Shown: one piece after another, positions 26,262 through 36,172 of the stretch
Layout of the letters: the number at the start of each line of letters is the position of its first letter
Numbering within the stretch: the stretch's first letter is position 1
Assembly: GCA_014799465.1 (NCBI GenBank)
Contig: JAAVHZ010000043.1
Span: 1 to 64,000, forward strand
Reading direction: 5' to 3'
Length of the DNA: 64,000 bases
Origin: Lachnospiraceae bacterium
GTDB taxonomy: Bacteria; Bacillota; Clostridia; Lachnospirales; Lachnospiraceae
Notes under the pieces: generated by a model
Database searches by the model: none
What the model was told of the DNA's origin: nothing
The model's input: the letters and a program-made list of their open reading frames with translations, nothing else
Translations under genes and position numbers: made by a program

Positions 26262-28562
26262 ATGAAAATAAGAATTAAACTTATAATATTTTGTATAGTA
26301 TTGGTGTTGGTGATGATTCTTGGGAAATATTATATGGATAGTAGAAATAAAAGAAATGATAAAACATATGAATTTACAGAAGCAGAGGCAGCTAAGTCAC
26401 TGGCATTGCTGTTTTTCACCAGACAGCAGTGTGAAGATGGAAAGCAGGACTATTTTGGCAGCGGTGAGGATAAAAAGTGGTATGAGAAGTATGTGAACAT
26501 ATTGCTGGAAAACAAACCGGAAATGAAGCTTTTTACGGCTAATCATAAAAAAATGAATTCTTCACTTACATATAAGGAAGCAGAAAAAATATTGTTAAAT
26601 ATTGGATTGAATAAAGATGAGATAAAGCCATTATTAAATGGTAAAGATAGTGAAAATGTAAAATCTGATGAATGGTTTAAGATATATGCTTTTATTTTGG
26701 AAAAAAATCTTTCTGAAAATTCTCCTGAAAAATGTGAATTGACTGTGGCATGGGCAGATGATGATATTATTACAGACAAAGGCATGATGCAGTATGAAGG
26801 ACAGGACATATCATCATATGTTGATACCAGAGCAGAAGCATTTATAAAGGATAATCAGATTATAATGTTCGGTAGTCAGACGGAGAACACTGTTGTATAT
26901 CAGAATGTATGGATTAATGGTACTGACGGTGAAACAATGCATACACATTTTAACGGAAAAGACAGGGACTTTATTGTATCAGGATTAAAAGATAAAGTAT
27001 CAGAAGCAGTAGCGGATATAACGGTAGAGAATCACAGGGTAACGGCTGTTTCCATCAAACAGGACAGGATAAACGGAAAGGTTTTGGAGATAAATGGGAA
27101 TACGGTAGAAATAGAGAGTTTTGGAAAGCTGGAAATAGAAGATGGATTCAGGGTATATAAGCATTTTGATACTGTAGAAGAAACTGACAGAAACAGCATT
27201 TTGGTAGGATATGATGTGCAGTCATTTGTGGTGGCACATGGGAAAGTATGTGCGGCTATTATCAATTCTACAATAACGGCAGATAATATAAGAGTTCTGA
27301 TAACGGACAGTGGCTTTAAGAGTAAGTATCATGGAAATGTGTCACTGACATGTAATACGGATTATAAGATAACTTATGGTGATATATCAGAAGATAAGCC
27401 GGCAGGAGAAGTGCTTAATGTTACAGCGGACAGCCCATACCTTGCATCAGGAAGAGTAAAGATTCAGCCTTCGGGTGACGGAAGGGTTCAGTTATTGTCT
27501 GTGAACAGGGCATATGGTAATCCTGTATACAGAGGAAGCATGGAAGTTGCTTCATCAGCAGAGGGGTTATTGGTGGTAAATGAATTGTCTCTTGAGCATT
27601 ATCTCTATTCAGTAGTACCAAGTGAAATGCCTATAAGTTACGGAATAGAAGCATTAAAGGCACAGGCGGTATGTGCAAGGAGTTATGCATACAGGCATCT
27701 GCTTTCTAATTCCTGCAGCGGGGATGGTGCACATGTAGATGACAGTACAAGTTTTCAGGTATACAATAATACACAGGAGAGTCCTGAATCTATACAGGCG
27801 GTAGATAATACTTATGGAGAGGTTATGATGAATCAGGGAGAGGTGATTTCAGCATATTTCTTTTCTACATCATGCGGCAGTACCACAACTTCAGAGATAT
27901 GGGGAGGTGGAAGCCTTCCATATGTAAAGAGCAGGGCGGTAAATCAGGCAGGAGAAATATCAGACCTGACTAATGAGCAGGCATTTGATGAATTTATAAG
28001 AAGTGATTTTGAAAGTTATGACAGTTCATTTCCGTGGTACAGGTGGAATGTCTTTATGTCAATGGAATCGCTGACTAACAGTATTAATTCAGCTATAGCA
28101 GGCTTATATACGGCATCACCTGAGTGTGTGCTGACGTTAAATGAAAATGGTGAGTATAAAAGCAAGCCGGTGGAAACTATAGGAACATTGACAAAATTAA
28201 GTGTTGGTTCCAGACTTCCGGGAGGTGTTTTAAACGAAATCATACTACAGGGAAGTGAGGCTACGGTAAAGATAGTCAGAGAACTTAATATAAGAAAGAT
28301 ATTAAAGCCATATGGTAATCCGGTCAGAAAAAAGGACGGAAGTGAAAATGATGTAATGTCTATGCTTCCTAGTGCTTATTTTGTGGCAGATGAGATAAAA
28401 GATGGAGATAATATAACAGGATATCAATTTGTGGGAGGAGGATATGGTCATGGTGCCGGAATGAGTCAGAATGCTGCAAAGATAATGTCAGAGACCATGA
28501 GTTTTAGGGAAATTCTTGAATATTTCTATGCAGATATAGAAATAACAGGGATATATCAATGA
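26262..28562 (+). CDS. SpoIID/LytB-domain protein, membrane anchored
   Basis: 766 residues. One N-terminal transmembrane anchor (MKIRIKLIIFCIVLVLVMIL). A long unassigned region (~40-420) precedes a C-terminal SpoIID domain (~430-766) with LEHYLYSVVPSEMPISYGIEALKAQAVCARSYA split across its core and the late GGGYGHGAGMSQNAA motif. SpoIID is a lytic transglycosylase that strips glycan during engulfment. This protein is about twice the length of classical SpoIID, so it is a relative and not the orthologue. Start at 26262 chosen for the AGAGGAAATAAAT before it; the in-frame ATG at 26229 is the end of repeat B. Its tail overlaps the converging yihY-like gene by 7 bases. Confidence 0.82.
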   Translation: MKIRIKLIIFCIVLVLVMILGKYYMDSRNKRNDKTYEFTEAEAAKSLALLFFTRQQCEDGKQDYFGSGEDKKWYEKYVNILLENKPEMKLFTANHKKMNSSLTYKEAEKILLNIGLNKDEIKPLLNGKDSENVKSDEWFKIYAFILEKNLSENSPEKCELTVAWADDDIITDKGMMQYEGQDISSYVDTRAEAFIKDNQIIMFGSQTENTVVYQNVWINGTDGETMHTHFNGKDRDFIVSGLKDKVSEAVADITVENHRVTAVSIKQDRINGKVLEINGNTVEIESFGKLEIEDGFRVYKHFDTVEETDRNSILVGYDVQSFVVAHGKVCAAIINSTITADNIRVLITDSGFKSKYHGNVSLTCNTDYKITYGDISEDKPAGEVLNVTADSPYLASGRVKIQPSGDGRVQLLSVNRAYGNPVYRGSMEVASSAEGLLVVNELSLEHYLYSVVPSEMPISYGIEALKAQAVCARSYAYRHLLSNSCSGDGAHVDDSTSFQVYNNTQESPESIQAVDNTYGEVMMNQGEVISAYFFSTSCGSTTTSEIWGGGSLPYVKSRAVNQAGEISDLTNEQAFDEFIRSDFESYDSSFPWYRWNVFMSMESLTNSINSAIAGLYTASPECVLTLNENGEYKSKPVETIGTLTKLSVGSRLPGGVLNEIILQGSEATVKIVRELNIRKILKPYGNPVRKKDGSENDVMSMLPSAYFVADEIKDGDNITGYQFVGGGYGHGAGMSQNAAKIMSETMSFREILEYFYADIEITGIYQ

Positions 28563-29407
28563 TGTCTCTTAAATATCTTTGCAAAAAATGAAGAGAATGT
28601 ATCCCTAAAGTAAATATTTATTTCAGCTCCGATAAATAGTATATACATACATATATATATCCACATCATAGAAATAATAATGGTTGCAAGACTTCCGTAT
28701 GTGTATGAATAGTTATCGGAGTATTTTATATACAGTGAGAAAAAGAATGAAAAACTTACCCATCCTATAGATGAAAAACATGCACCCGGCAGTAGGGTGA
28801 GCATTGAATAATTTTTCTGGGGAATAACTTTATACACTATAAGGAAAAACAATATCAGCACCAAAAATGTAAGTATTTCTTTTCTGTTAATAAAAATACC
28901 AAGTAAGTCATAAATAATAGGAGAGTGTTCTTTGCTCAGTCTGTAAATGGTATTTCCAAAAACCATAAGACCAAGACAGATTATTATTGCAACTATAAAT
29001 AGTAATGTGTATAATGCAGAAATTATTCTGATAACAAAATAATTTCTTTTTTCTTCAACTTCGTATACTGAATCAAGACCATATATTATAGCAAGAACTC
29101 CCTTTCCGGCAGACCATAGACCTAAGATTACCGTTAATGATATTGCGGTACTGCTGGTATTTGCATACATCTCGTCTATTATTGTATTTGTAAGCGGATG
29201 CATTATTTCCGGAATAAATTTATTAATATTTGTAAATATAAAGTCCTTTGTAATAGGCGTATATTTAACAAGATTAAGCAGTAAAGATATAAACGGAAAC
29301 ACTGAGAGCATTATAAAAAATGCAGCTTGTGATGCAAATGCCCCAACATTATGTTTATTTAGTTTTTTTAGAAAATCTCTTGTAATATTGTATGTTTGAA
29401 TAATCAT
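28556..29407 (-). CDS. YihY/BrkB-family integral membrane protein
   Basis: 283 residues with about six transmembrane helices. Family marks: HNVGAFASQAAFFIMLSVFPFISLL at the start, LTVILGLWSAGKGVLAIIYGLD in the middle, and SYTYGSLATIIISMMWIYI near the end. Earlier called RNase BN in error; the real function is unknown, possibly transport or envelope-related. It reads against its neighbours and overlaps the end of the SpoIID-domain gene by 7 bases with no terminator between. Confidence 0.85.
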   Translation of the reverse strand: MIIQTYNITRDFLKKLNKHNVGAFASQAAFFIMLSVFPFISLLLNLVKYTPITKDFIFTNINKFIPEIMHPLTNTIIDEMYANTSSTAISLTVILGLWSAGKGVLAIIYGLDSVYEVEEKRNYFVIRIISALYTLLFIVAIIICLGLMVFGNTIYRLSKEHSPIIYDLLGIFINRKEILTFLVLILFFLIVYKVIPQKNYSMLTLLPGACFSSIGWVSFSFFFSLYIKYSDNYSYTYGSLATIIISMMWIYICMYILFIGAEINIYFRDTFSSFFAKIFKRHH

Positions 29408-29491
29408 TAAACTTATATCCTTTTGATGTATTTATAAAAAAACATATGCAATTATATCATCTATTAGAATAACCAGCAAGATAAAAATTTA

Positions 29492-29520
29492 TTGACACAT
29501 AAAAAGCAGTATGTTAGAAT
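29492..29520 (+). promoter_or_regulatory. Promoter of the pheST leader
   Basis: TTGACA (29492-29497), 17-bp spacer, TAGAAT (29515-29520). Confidence 0.8.
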
Positions 29521-29526
29521 GAAATC

Positions 29527-29774
29527 CAGTTAAAGGCAGAGAAGGTGTCAGTAGGTTTTTATTTTCTTAAAGAGAGAGGAAATCATCGGCTGTGAGTTTC
29601 CTTAAGTTCAGATAAGGACTGAATTTCCCACCGGAGCTTCATTTCTGAAAGCAGAATGTTATTAGGGAATGACGTAGTTAGTGCACGTTACGCAAAAATA
29701 AGTGCTTATGGAAACATAAGAAACAGGGTGGTACCGCGGAGCTTTCGTCCCTTTGGGATGGAGGTTTTTTTGTT
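29527..29774 (+). promoter_or_regulatory. T-box leader, phenylalanine-specific
   Basis: Occupies the ~400-base gap before pheS together with the promoter. The T-box sequence AGGGTGGTACCGCGG lies at 29725-29739. The specifier region ATTTCCC (29623-29629) reads a Phe codon, TTC at 29625-29627 (TTT one base earlier is also Phe). A terminator hairpin TTCGTCCC/GGGATGGA (29744-29762) followed by seven T competes with the antiterminator. Uncharged tRNA-Phe should bind and permit read-through into pheST. Confidence 0.93.
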
Positions 29775-29806
29775 TTACAGGAAAATTTAGAGAATGGAGG
29801 ACTATT

Positions 29807-30826
29807 ATGAAAGAAAAGTTGCAGGCAATACGTGAAGAAGCCATTAAAAAAATGGAAGAATCTGATGCACTGGATAAATTAAACGAAATACGTGTTGCAT
29901 ATCTTGGAAAAAAAGGAAAATTAACTGAGGTCATGAAAGGCATGAAGGATGTTGCGGCAGAGGAGCGTCCCAAAGTAGGACAGCTTGTTAATGACACAAG
30001 AAAAGCTTTGGAAGAAAAGCTTGAAGAAATTAAAAATGAGCTTGCAGCGGCAGCCAGGGAAGCAAAGATGAAAGAAGAGGTTATAGATGTAACGCTTCCG
30101 GCAAAGAAGAATAACGTTGGCCACCGTCATCCGAACACAATAGCCCTTGAAGATGTTGAAAATATATTTGTGGGTATGGGATATGAAGTGGTGGAAGGTC
30201 CTGAAATAGAATATGATTACTACAATTTCGAGGCATTAAATATACCTGCAAACCATCCGGCAAAGGATGAGCAGGATACGTTTTATATAAATGATAAGAT
30301 AGTACTTAGGACACAGACATCTCCTGTACAGGTAAGAGTTATGGAAAAGGGAAAACTTCCTATCAGAGTGATTGCACCGGGAAGAGTGTTCAGGTCTGAT
30401 GAAGTGGATGCTACTCATTCACCGTCATTCCACCAGATAGAGGGTCTTGTAATTGACAAAAATATTACATTCGCAGACTTAAAAGGTACACTTGCAGAGT
30501 TCGCTAAAGAGATGTTTGGTGAAAATACAAAGGTTAAATTCAGACCACATCATTTCCCATTTACAGAGCCTAGTGCGGAAATGGATATGACATGCTTTAA
30601 GTGTGGTGGCAAAGGCTGCCGTATGTGTAAAGGTTCAGGCTGGATAGAAATCTTAGGCTGTGGAATGGTACATCCGAAAGTCCTTAAAATGAGCGGTATT
30701 GACCCGGAAGAATATACAGGATTTGCATTTGGAATAGGTCTTGAAAGAATCACACTGCTCAAATATGAAATAGATGATATGCGTCTCTTATACGAAAATG
30801 ATACCCGCTTCTTGAGGCAGTTCTAG
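29807..30826 (+). CDS. pheS: Phenylalanyl-tRNA synthetase alpha subunit
   Basis: 339 residues, normal length. N-terminal coiled coil (~1-85) that contacts tRNA, then the class II catalytic core with motif 1 GHRHPNTIALEDVENIF, motif 2 RVFRSDEVDATHSPSFHQIEGL and motif 3 GFAFGIGLERITLLKY. It forms an alpha2-beta2 enzyme with PheT. The ATG at 29807 follows ATGGAGG; the longer frame from 29753 would start inside the T-box terminator. Expression is governed by the T-box leader. Confidence 0.97.
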   Translation: MKEKLQAIREEAIKKMEESDALDKLNEIRVAYLGKKGKLTEVMKGMKDVAAEERPKVGQLVNDTRKALEEKLEEIKNELAAAAREAKMKEEVIDVTLPAKKNNVGHRHPNTIALEDVENIFVGMGYEVVEGPEIEYDYYNFEALNIPANHPAKDEQDTFYINDKIVLRTQTSPVQVRVMEKGKLPIRVIAPGRVFRSDEVDATHSPSFHQIEGLVIDKNITFADLKGTLAEFAKEMFGENTKVKFRPHHFPFTEPSAEMDMTCFKCGGKGCRMCKGSGWIEILGCGMVHPKVLKMSGIDPEEYTGFAFGIGLERITLLKYEIDDMRLLYENDTRFLRQF

Positions 30827-30862
30827 TGAATCAAGTGAGCCAAATGTAGAAAGGAGATTAAA

Positions 30863-33280
30863 ATGAATACACCATTATCGTGGATTAAGGCTTATGTGCC
30901 TGATTTAGAAGTAACAGACCAGGAATACACTGATGCAATGACACTTTCAGGAACAAAAGTGGAAGGATTCGAAGCATTAGACAGAGATTTAGATAAAATA
31001 GTAGTAGGACAGATTGAAAAAATAGAAAGGCATCCTGATGCAGACAAATTAGTTATTTGTCAGGTTAATATAGGAACAGACACCATTCAGATAGTAACAG
31101 GTGCAAAAAATGTAAAAGAGGGTCAGAAGGTACCTGTAGTACTTGATGGTGGAAGAGTGGCAGGAGGTCACGATGGTTCAAAAACTGCCGGAGGTATAAA
31201 GATAAAGAAGGGAAAACTAAGAGGTGTGGAATCAAATGGAATGATGTGTTCCATAGAAGAGATGGGTTCTACAACAGATATGTACCCTGAAGCACCTGAA
31301 GATGGCATTTACATTTTTAATGATGATGTAAAAGTGGGAGCAGATGCAGTAGAAGTTCTGGGACTTCATGATACAGTATTTGAATATGAGATAACATCAA
31401 ACAGAGTTGACTGTTATGGAATACTGGGCATAGCAAGAGAAGCTGCTGCAACATTCAGAAAAGAATTTAAGCCGCCTGTAGTGGAGGTAAAAGGAAATAG
31501 TGAAAAGGCAGAAGATTATATTTCGGTAGATATACAGGATAAAGAACTGTGTCCGAGGTATTGTGCAAGAGTAGTAAAAAATGTAAAAATTGCACCATCA
31601 CCGGAATGGATGCAGAGAAGACTTGCAGCCTGCGGAATCAGACCTATTAATAATCTTGTAGATATTACAAATTATGTAATGGAAGAATACGGACAGCCGA
31701 TGCATGCTTACGATATGTCAACCATAGCAGGCAGAAAGATAGTTGTAAAACGTGCTGATAACGGTGATACATTCCAGACACTTGACGGACAGGAAAGAAC
31801 GCTGGATAATAATATGCTTATGATATGGGATGATGAAAAGCCTATTGGAGTAGCAGGAATAATGGGCGGAGAAAATTCAAAGATTACAGATGATGTAAAA
31901 GACATGGTATTTGAGGCGGCATGTTTTGACGGCACAAATATAAGACTTACGGCTAAACGTCTCGGACTTCGTACCGATGCATCAGGAAAATTTGAAAAAG
32001 GTCTTGACCCTAATAATGCAATGGAAGCCATAAACAGGGCATGTCAGCTTATAGAAGAGATGGGAGCAGGCGAAGTTGTCGGCGGTATGATAGATGTATA
32101 TGACGAGGTAAGACAGCCTAAAAGAGTACCTTTTAATCCTGAAAAAATCAATAAGCTGTTGGGAACAAATATTGATAAAGAAGATATGCTGGGATATTTT
32201 AAAATGCTGGAGCTTGAATATGATGAGAGCAGCAGTGAACTAATTATTCCTACATTCCGTCAGGATTTGGAGTCTGAAGCAGACATCGCCGAAGAAGTGG
32301 CAAGATTTTATGGATATGATAATATTCCTGTAACGCTGCCAAGCGGCGAAGCAACTACAGGAAAGTATTCATTTAAACAGAAGATAGAAGCCATTGCAAG
32401 AAATATTGCAGAGTTCTGTGGATTCAGTCAGAGTATGACATACTCATTTGAAAGTCCGAAAGTATATGATAAGTTATTGGTGCCAACGGATTCGGAACTG
32501 AGGAAAGCTATAGTTATAAGCAATCCGTTAGGAGAAGACTTCAGTATAATGAGAACCACATCTTTAAATGGTATGCTTACTTCACTTGCAACCAATTATA
32601 ATAGAAGAAATAAAGATGTACGCTTATATGAGCTTGCCAATATATATCTTCCGGAGAGTGTTCCGATTACAGAGCTTCCTGATGAGAGAATGCAGTTTAC
32701 TCTTGGAATGTATGGAAATGGTGATTTCTTTACAATGAAGGGTGTAGTGGAAGAATTTCTTGAAAAAATAGGAATGAGAAAACAGCCGGCATATGACCCG
32801 AATTCAGAAAAATCATATTTCCATCCGGGAAGGCAGGCAAATGTCATATATGAAGGAAAAGTAATAGCAAGTCTTGGAGAGATTCATCCGCAGGTACTTG
32901 ACAATTACGGAATTGGTGAAAAGGCATATGTTGCCATTATAGATATTCCGTCGGTGTTAGAATATGCCACATTTGACAGGAAGTTTGAAGGTATAGCAAA
33001 ATATCCGGCAGTTACAAGGGATATCAGTATGGTTATGAAGAGCAGTGTACTTGTAGGAAGTATTGAAGATGTAATACGCAAAAAGGGCGGAAACAATCTG
33101 GAATCATATAAGTTATTTGATATATATGAAGGAGAGCAGATTAAGAAAGGATATAAATCGGTTGCTTATTCAATAACATTCCGTTCAAAAGATCATACTC
33201 TGGAAGATAAAGAGGTAAGTGATGCAGTAAACAGAATACTTAAAGCGTTGGGTGAACTTGGAATTGAGCTTAGGGCTTAG
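30863..33280 (+). CDS. pheT: Phenylalanyl-tRNA synthetase beta subunit
   Basis: 805 residues, full length. N-terminal tRNA-binding OB domain (VVGQIEKIERHPDADKLVICQVN), B3/B4 editing domain, B5 domain, catalytic-like core, and a C-terminal ferredoxin-fold anticodon-binding domain (YPAVTRDISMVM, FRSKDHTLEDKEV). AAAGGAGAT precedes the ATG, 36 bases after pheS. The stop codon TAG abuts repeat A copy 2. Confidence 0.97.
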   Translation: MNTPLSWIKAYVPDLEVTDQEYTDAMTLSGTKVEGFEALDRDLDKIVVGQIEKIERHPDADKLVICQVNIGTDTIQIVTGAKNVKEGQKVPVVLDGGRVAGGHDGSKTAGGIKIKKGKLRGVESNGMMCSIEEMGSTTDMYPEAPEDGIYIFNDDVKVGADAVEVLGLHDTVFEYEITSNRVDCYGILGIAREAAATFRKEFKPPVVEVKGNSEKAEDYISVDIQDKELCPRYCARVVKNVKIAPSPEWMQRRLAACGIRPINNLVDITNYVMEEYGQPMHAYDMSTIAGRKIVVKRADNGDTFQTLDGQERTLDNNMLMIWDDEKPIGVAGIMGGENSKITDDVKDMVFEAACFDGTNIRLTAKRLGLRTDASGKFEKGLDPNNAMEAINRACQLIEEMGAGEVVGGMIDVYDEVRQPKRVPFNPEKINKLLGTNIDKEDMLGYFKMLELEYDESSSELIIPTFRQDLESEADIAEEVARFYGYDNIPVTLPSGEATTGKYSFKQKIEAIARNIAEFCGFSQSMTYSFESPKVYDKLLVPTDSELRKAIVISNPLGEDFSIMRTTSLNGMLTSLATNYNRRNKDVRLYELANIYLPESVPITELPDERMQFTLGMYGNGDFFTMKGVVEEFLEKIGMRKQPAYDPNSEKSYFHPGRQANVIYEGKVIASLGEIHPQVLDNYGIGEKAYVAIIDIPSVLEYATFDRKFEGIAKYPAVTRDISMVMKSSVLVGSIEDVIRKKGGNNLESYKLFDIYEGEQIKKGYKSVAYSITFRSKDHTLEDKEVSDAVNRILKALGELGIELRA

Positions 33281-33410
33281 AGTCAAATACCCCACAGCAA
33301 GCTGACGGGGCATCAAATTTGTAACGCAGCAAGCTGCGGGGTATTTGACCATCGCGGCAGTCGCCAAATGCCTGCAAGCAGCCACTTGGCTCGTTGCTCG
33401 CGGGAATAAA
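33281..33410 (-). repeat. GC-rich palindromic repeat, family A copy 2
   Basis: The reverse complement matches 1-116 with about three differences and then continues with CTCGCGGGAATAAA. The 17-bp arms are at 33282-33298 and 33333-33349. It starts immediately after the pheT stop codon and ends just before the pheST terminator. Confidence 0.9.
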
Positions 33411-33449
33411 ACATCTGTCATACACAGCAGGGTATGGCAGATGTTTTTG
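33411..33449 (+). terminator. Terminator of the pheST operon
   Basis: 13-bp stem ACATCTGTCATAC/GTATGGCAGATGT (one G-T pair) followed by five T. The remaining ~150 bases to the next gene are AT-rich; I see no confident promoter in them. Confidence 0.85.
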
Positions 33450-33603
33450 AATATATAAATCTGTCATGTCTCTCTCAGTAAAAGAAATAACAGACCTATT
33501 ATTTATGTAATAAATTTTTAAAAACAGTAGTTTAATAAAAATATATATGGTAAAATTAAAACTATACATTCAAAATATATAACAGAGGAGCAAAAAACTG
33601 CAA

Positions 33604-34566
33604 ATGAGTGAAGATAGAGAATATTCTGAGGCAAGGAAGAGACAGATAAAACGCCGCAGAATGGAAGAAAGAAAGCGGAGAAGACGGAAAAAGAGAATAA
33701 TAAGGGATGCAGTACTTTTGGGAATGTTGCTGGTATGCATACTTATTGTGTACGGTATAGGAAAATTGGCATCATTTCTGATTGGAGGACAGACTGATGA
33801 AGGTTCAAAGAAAAAAGAAGTTTCACAACCGGAGGATGTTAAGGAGGCAGCGGTGGACACATCAATGTTAACACCGGAATATGTTGAATATTACAATAAG
33901 ATAAGTAATATGTCAAAAGATTATCCTGAAGTAAAGGGATTATATGAAAAGTTTTCAGAGTATCCGGAGGATATGCTGGAACTTGTAATAAGGAATCCTG
34001 AAACAGTGGATTTTGTAAAAAATTATCCGTTAAAACATAATATAAAGGTTGTAGTTAATGTATTAGAAGATTATGAGCCGGGTAAAATACCACTATTTAT
34101 CCAATGGGATGAAAGATGGGGTTATGCTGACTATGGAGATAATATAATGGCTATAAACGGATGCGGACCGACATGTGTATCAATGGTGGCAGTAGGACTT
34201 ACGGGTAATACCAACTACCATCCGCAATATGTAGCAGAGTTAAGTGAAAGGCTAGGGTGCTATACAGAGACAGGGACTTCATGGACACTGATGACAGAAG
34301 GGGCAACAGAAATGGGAGTTACCGGATATTCAGTAAATATAACATCTGATAGCATAATAAACGAATTGAATCAGGGACATCCGGTTATAGCAAGTATGCA
34401 GCCTGGAGATTTTACAACTGTAGGACATTTTATTGTACTTACCGGAATTGATACAAATGGAAAAATCATTGTAAATGATCCTAACAGTAAGAAAAACAGT
34501 GAAAAACATTGGGATGTGGAAGTGATTATTTCACAGACAAAGAGTATGTGGGCATATACGGTATAG
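33604..34566 (+). CDS. Membrane-anchored C39-type cysteine peptidase
   Basis: 320 residues. An Arg/Lys-rich cytoplasmic tail (~1-35), a single transmembrane helix (AVLLGMLLVCILIVYGIG), then an extracellular Peptidase_C39_2-like domain. Cys187 in NGCGPTCVSMV is the nucleophile; VGHFIVLTGID and NDPNS supply the His and Asp/Asn. The likely substrates are wall or secreted peptides. The only clear site, GAGGAG, is 15 bases before the ATG; an in-frame CTG six bases upstream is an alternative start. A short repeat A derivative follows the stop. Confidence 0.82.
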   Translation: MSEDREYSEARKRQIKRRRMEERKRRRRKKRIIRDAVLLGMLLVCILIVYGIGKLASFLIGGQTDEGSKKKEVSQPEDVKEAAVDTSMLTPEYVEYYNKISNMSKDYPEVKGLYEKFSEYPEDMLELVIRNPETVDFVKNYPLKHNIKVVVNVLEDYEPGKIPLFIQWDERWGYADYGDNIMAINGCGPTCVSMVAVGLTGNTNYHPQYVAELSERLGCYTETGTSWTLMTEGATEMGVTGYSVNITSDSIINELNQGHPVIASMQPGDFTTVGHFIVLTGIDTNGKIIVNDPNSKKNSEKHWDVEVIISQTKSMWAYTV

Positions 34567-34607
34567 AGTCAAAGACCTTGCGGCAGTCTTTGCTCGCGGG
34601 AATAAAT
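34566..34607 (+). repeat. Short derivative of repeat A (copy 3)
   Basis: Keeps the outer ends of repeat A copy 2 (GAGTCAAA at the start, GCTCGCGGGAATAAA at the end, GCGGCAGT inside). The long palindrome is replaced by a 7-bp hairpin CAAAGAC/GTCTTTG. As in copy 2, it directly follows a TAG stop codon. Confidence 0.7.
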
Positions 34608-34627
34608 GTATGGAAATGGAGAAAAAT

Positions 34628-35656
34628 ATGGAAAAGAAACCAATAGCTAAGATGACGGTGTTTTTTGTTATAACTACGATACTGGCGGCAGCATGCAGTG
34701 TGGCATTGGTTATAAAAAATAATAATATTACAAAAGAAATGAATGCACAGGAGCAGAATAACGAAAAAACCGTAGAAGCACTGCAGAGAGAGATTGAAGA
34801 TTCGGATGGAATAAAAGACAGAATAAAGGAATCACTTGAACAGGGAGAAACTCCGCTTAATATGCTGAGAAATATTTATTCAGATGATGTAGTTTATAAT
34901 TATAACGGAAAATACTATTTTGTACCAATAATTGATAATATACCTAAAAGTAAGTTAAATCCCGGAGATTTTAAGTTTAATGATGCCGGTGAACTGGAGT
35001 ATTTAAAAAATGGCAAAGCAGTATCACATAAAGGTATAGATGTATCAAAATATCAGGGGAATATAGACTGGGAAGCCGTTGCCGAAGACGGAGTAGAATT
35101 TGCCATTATTCGTCTTGGCTACAGAGGATATGGAACAGGAGCCATACAGCTTGATGAGTCGTTCGAGACAAATATGGAAGGAGCTTTAAAAGCAGGTATT
35201 GATGTAGGAGTATACTTTTTTTCACAGGCGATTTCAGAAAAAGAAGCAGAGGAAGAGGCAAATTTTGTAATTGAGCATATAAAACCATATAAAATAACGT
35301 GTCCGGTAGTGTTTGATACAGAAGAGGTTTCAGGAGAAGAAGGAAGAATGAAAGAAATATCTTCTGATAAGCTTACGGATATATCAATTAAGTTTCTTGA
35401 TACTGTTGAAGAAGAGGGATATACACCTATGATATATGCAAATCTTAAGTGGTTTATAGCAAATCTTGATATTGAAAGACTTGCTGATTATGAAAAATGG
35501 TTTGCATCTTATACCACACCATATTATTTTCCGTATGAAATCTCCATGTGGCAGTATACTGATCAGGGAAAGGTAAATGGTATAGAGGGAAGTGTGGATA
35601 TGAATATAAGTTTCAAGGAATGGGGTAAAAAAGAATCTTCTAAGACAAATATATGA
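34628..35656 (+). CDS. Membrane-anchored GH25 lysozyme
   Basis: 342 residues. N-terminal transmembrane anchor (AKMTVFFVITTILAAACSVALVI), a coiled-coil stalk (~35-80), then a glycoside hydrolase family 25 domain (~140-342). The domain has the catalytic-region motifs KGIDVSKYQGNIDW, FAIIRLGYRGYG, CPVVFDTEE and MWQYTDQGKV...VDMN. It cleaves the MurNAc-GlcNAc bond. ATG at 34628 chosen because ATGGAG lies seven bases upstream; 34610 is an in-frame alternative. It follows the C39 peptidase closely and overlaps the first ATG of the Nudix frame. Confidence 0.88.
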   Translation: MEKKPIAKMTVFFVITTILAAACSVALVIKNNNITKEMNAQEQNNEKTVEALQREIEDSDGIKDRIKESLEQGETPLNMLRNIYSDDVVYNYNGKYYFVPIIDNIPKSKLNPGDFKFNDAGELEYLKNGKAVSHKGIDVSKYQGNIDWEAVAEDGVEFAIIRLGYRGYGTGAIQLDESFETNMEGALKAGIDVGVYFFSQAISEKEAEEEANFVIEHIKPYKITCPVVFDTEEVSGEEGRMKEISSDKLTDISIKFLDTVEEEGYTPMIYANLKWFIANLDIERLADYEKWFASYTTPYYFPYEISMWQYTDQGKVNGIEGSVDMNISFKEWGKKESSKTNI

Positions 35657-35682
35657 TAAGATATATGGAGAGGAGTAACATT

Positions 35683-36135
35683 TTGAGAAGAGACAGAAGT
35701 CAGGCAGTAGTTGTAAAAGAAGGAAAAATCCTTTTAGTTAAGGAGAATGTTGACGGAAGAACTTTCTTTTGTCTTCCGGGAGGAGGTATAGAAAAAGGAG
35801 AGACACCGGAAGAGGCAGCATTGAGAGAACTTAAGGAAGAATGCAATATAACCGGGGAGATAGTCAGAAAATTATCAGTACAGTATAAACCTGATAACAT
35901 GGGTGAAGTACATACATTTCTGGTAAAGGCGGATAAAGGACAGCAGCCTTCAAAGGGCATGGATCCTGAATTAGAAGTTCAGGTAATATCAGGTGTTGAA
36001 TGGAAAAGACTTGATGAGATAAGTGAGAGGGACAGAATGTATCTTTGGTCAAGCGGTCTTCTAAGGGTAAATGAATTTAGAAGAGAGGCAATCAGCTGGA
36101 ATGATGAAATTAGTTATCCCGGAAAAAGAAAATAG
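35683..36135 (+). CDS. Nudix hydrolase
   Basis: About 150 residues. A complete Nudix box G-x5-E-x7-RELxEE (GGGIEKGETPEEAALRELKEE) hydrolyses a nucleoside-diphosphate-linked compound. The substrate cannot be told. I prefer the TTG start at 35683 because GAGAGGAG lies seven bases before it. The in-frame ATGs at 35653 (overlapping the GH25 stop) and 35665 are alternatives. Probably co-transcribed with the GH25 gene. Confidence 0.85.
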   Translation: MRRDRSQAVVVKEGKILLVKENVDGRTFFCLPGGGIEKGETPEEAALRELKEECNITGEIVRKLSVQYKPDNMGEVHTFLVKADKGQQPSKGMDPELEVQVISGVEWKRLDEISERDRMYLWSSGLLRVNEFRREAISWNDEISYPGKRK

Positions 36136-36172
36136 TATATCATTATTTGAGTTATCTAAGCAGGTGTGATAT

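Noticed and set aside
29753..29806. Longer pheS start MGWRFF
   Set aside because: It lies within the T-box terminator hairpin; the ATG at 29807 has an ATGGAGG site and the family start.
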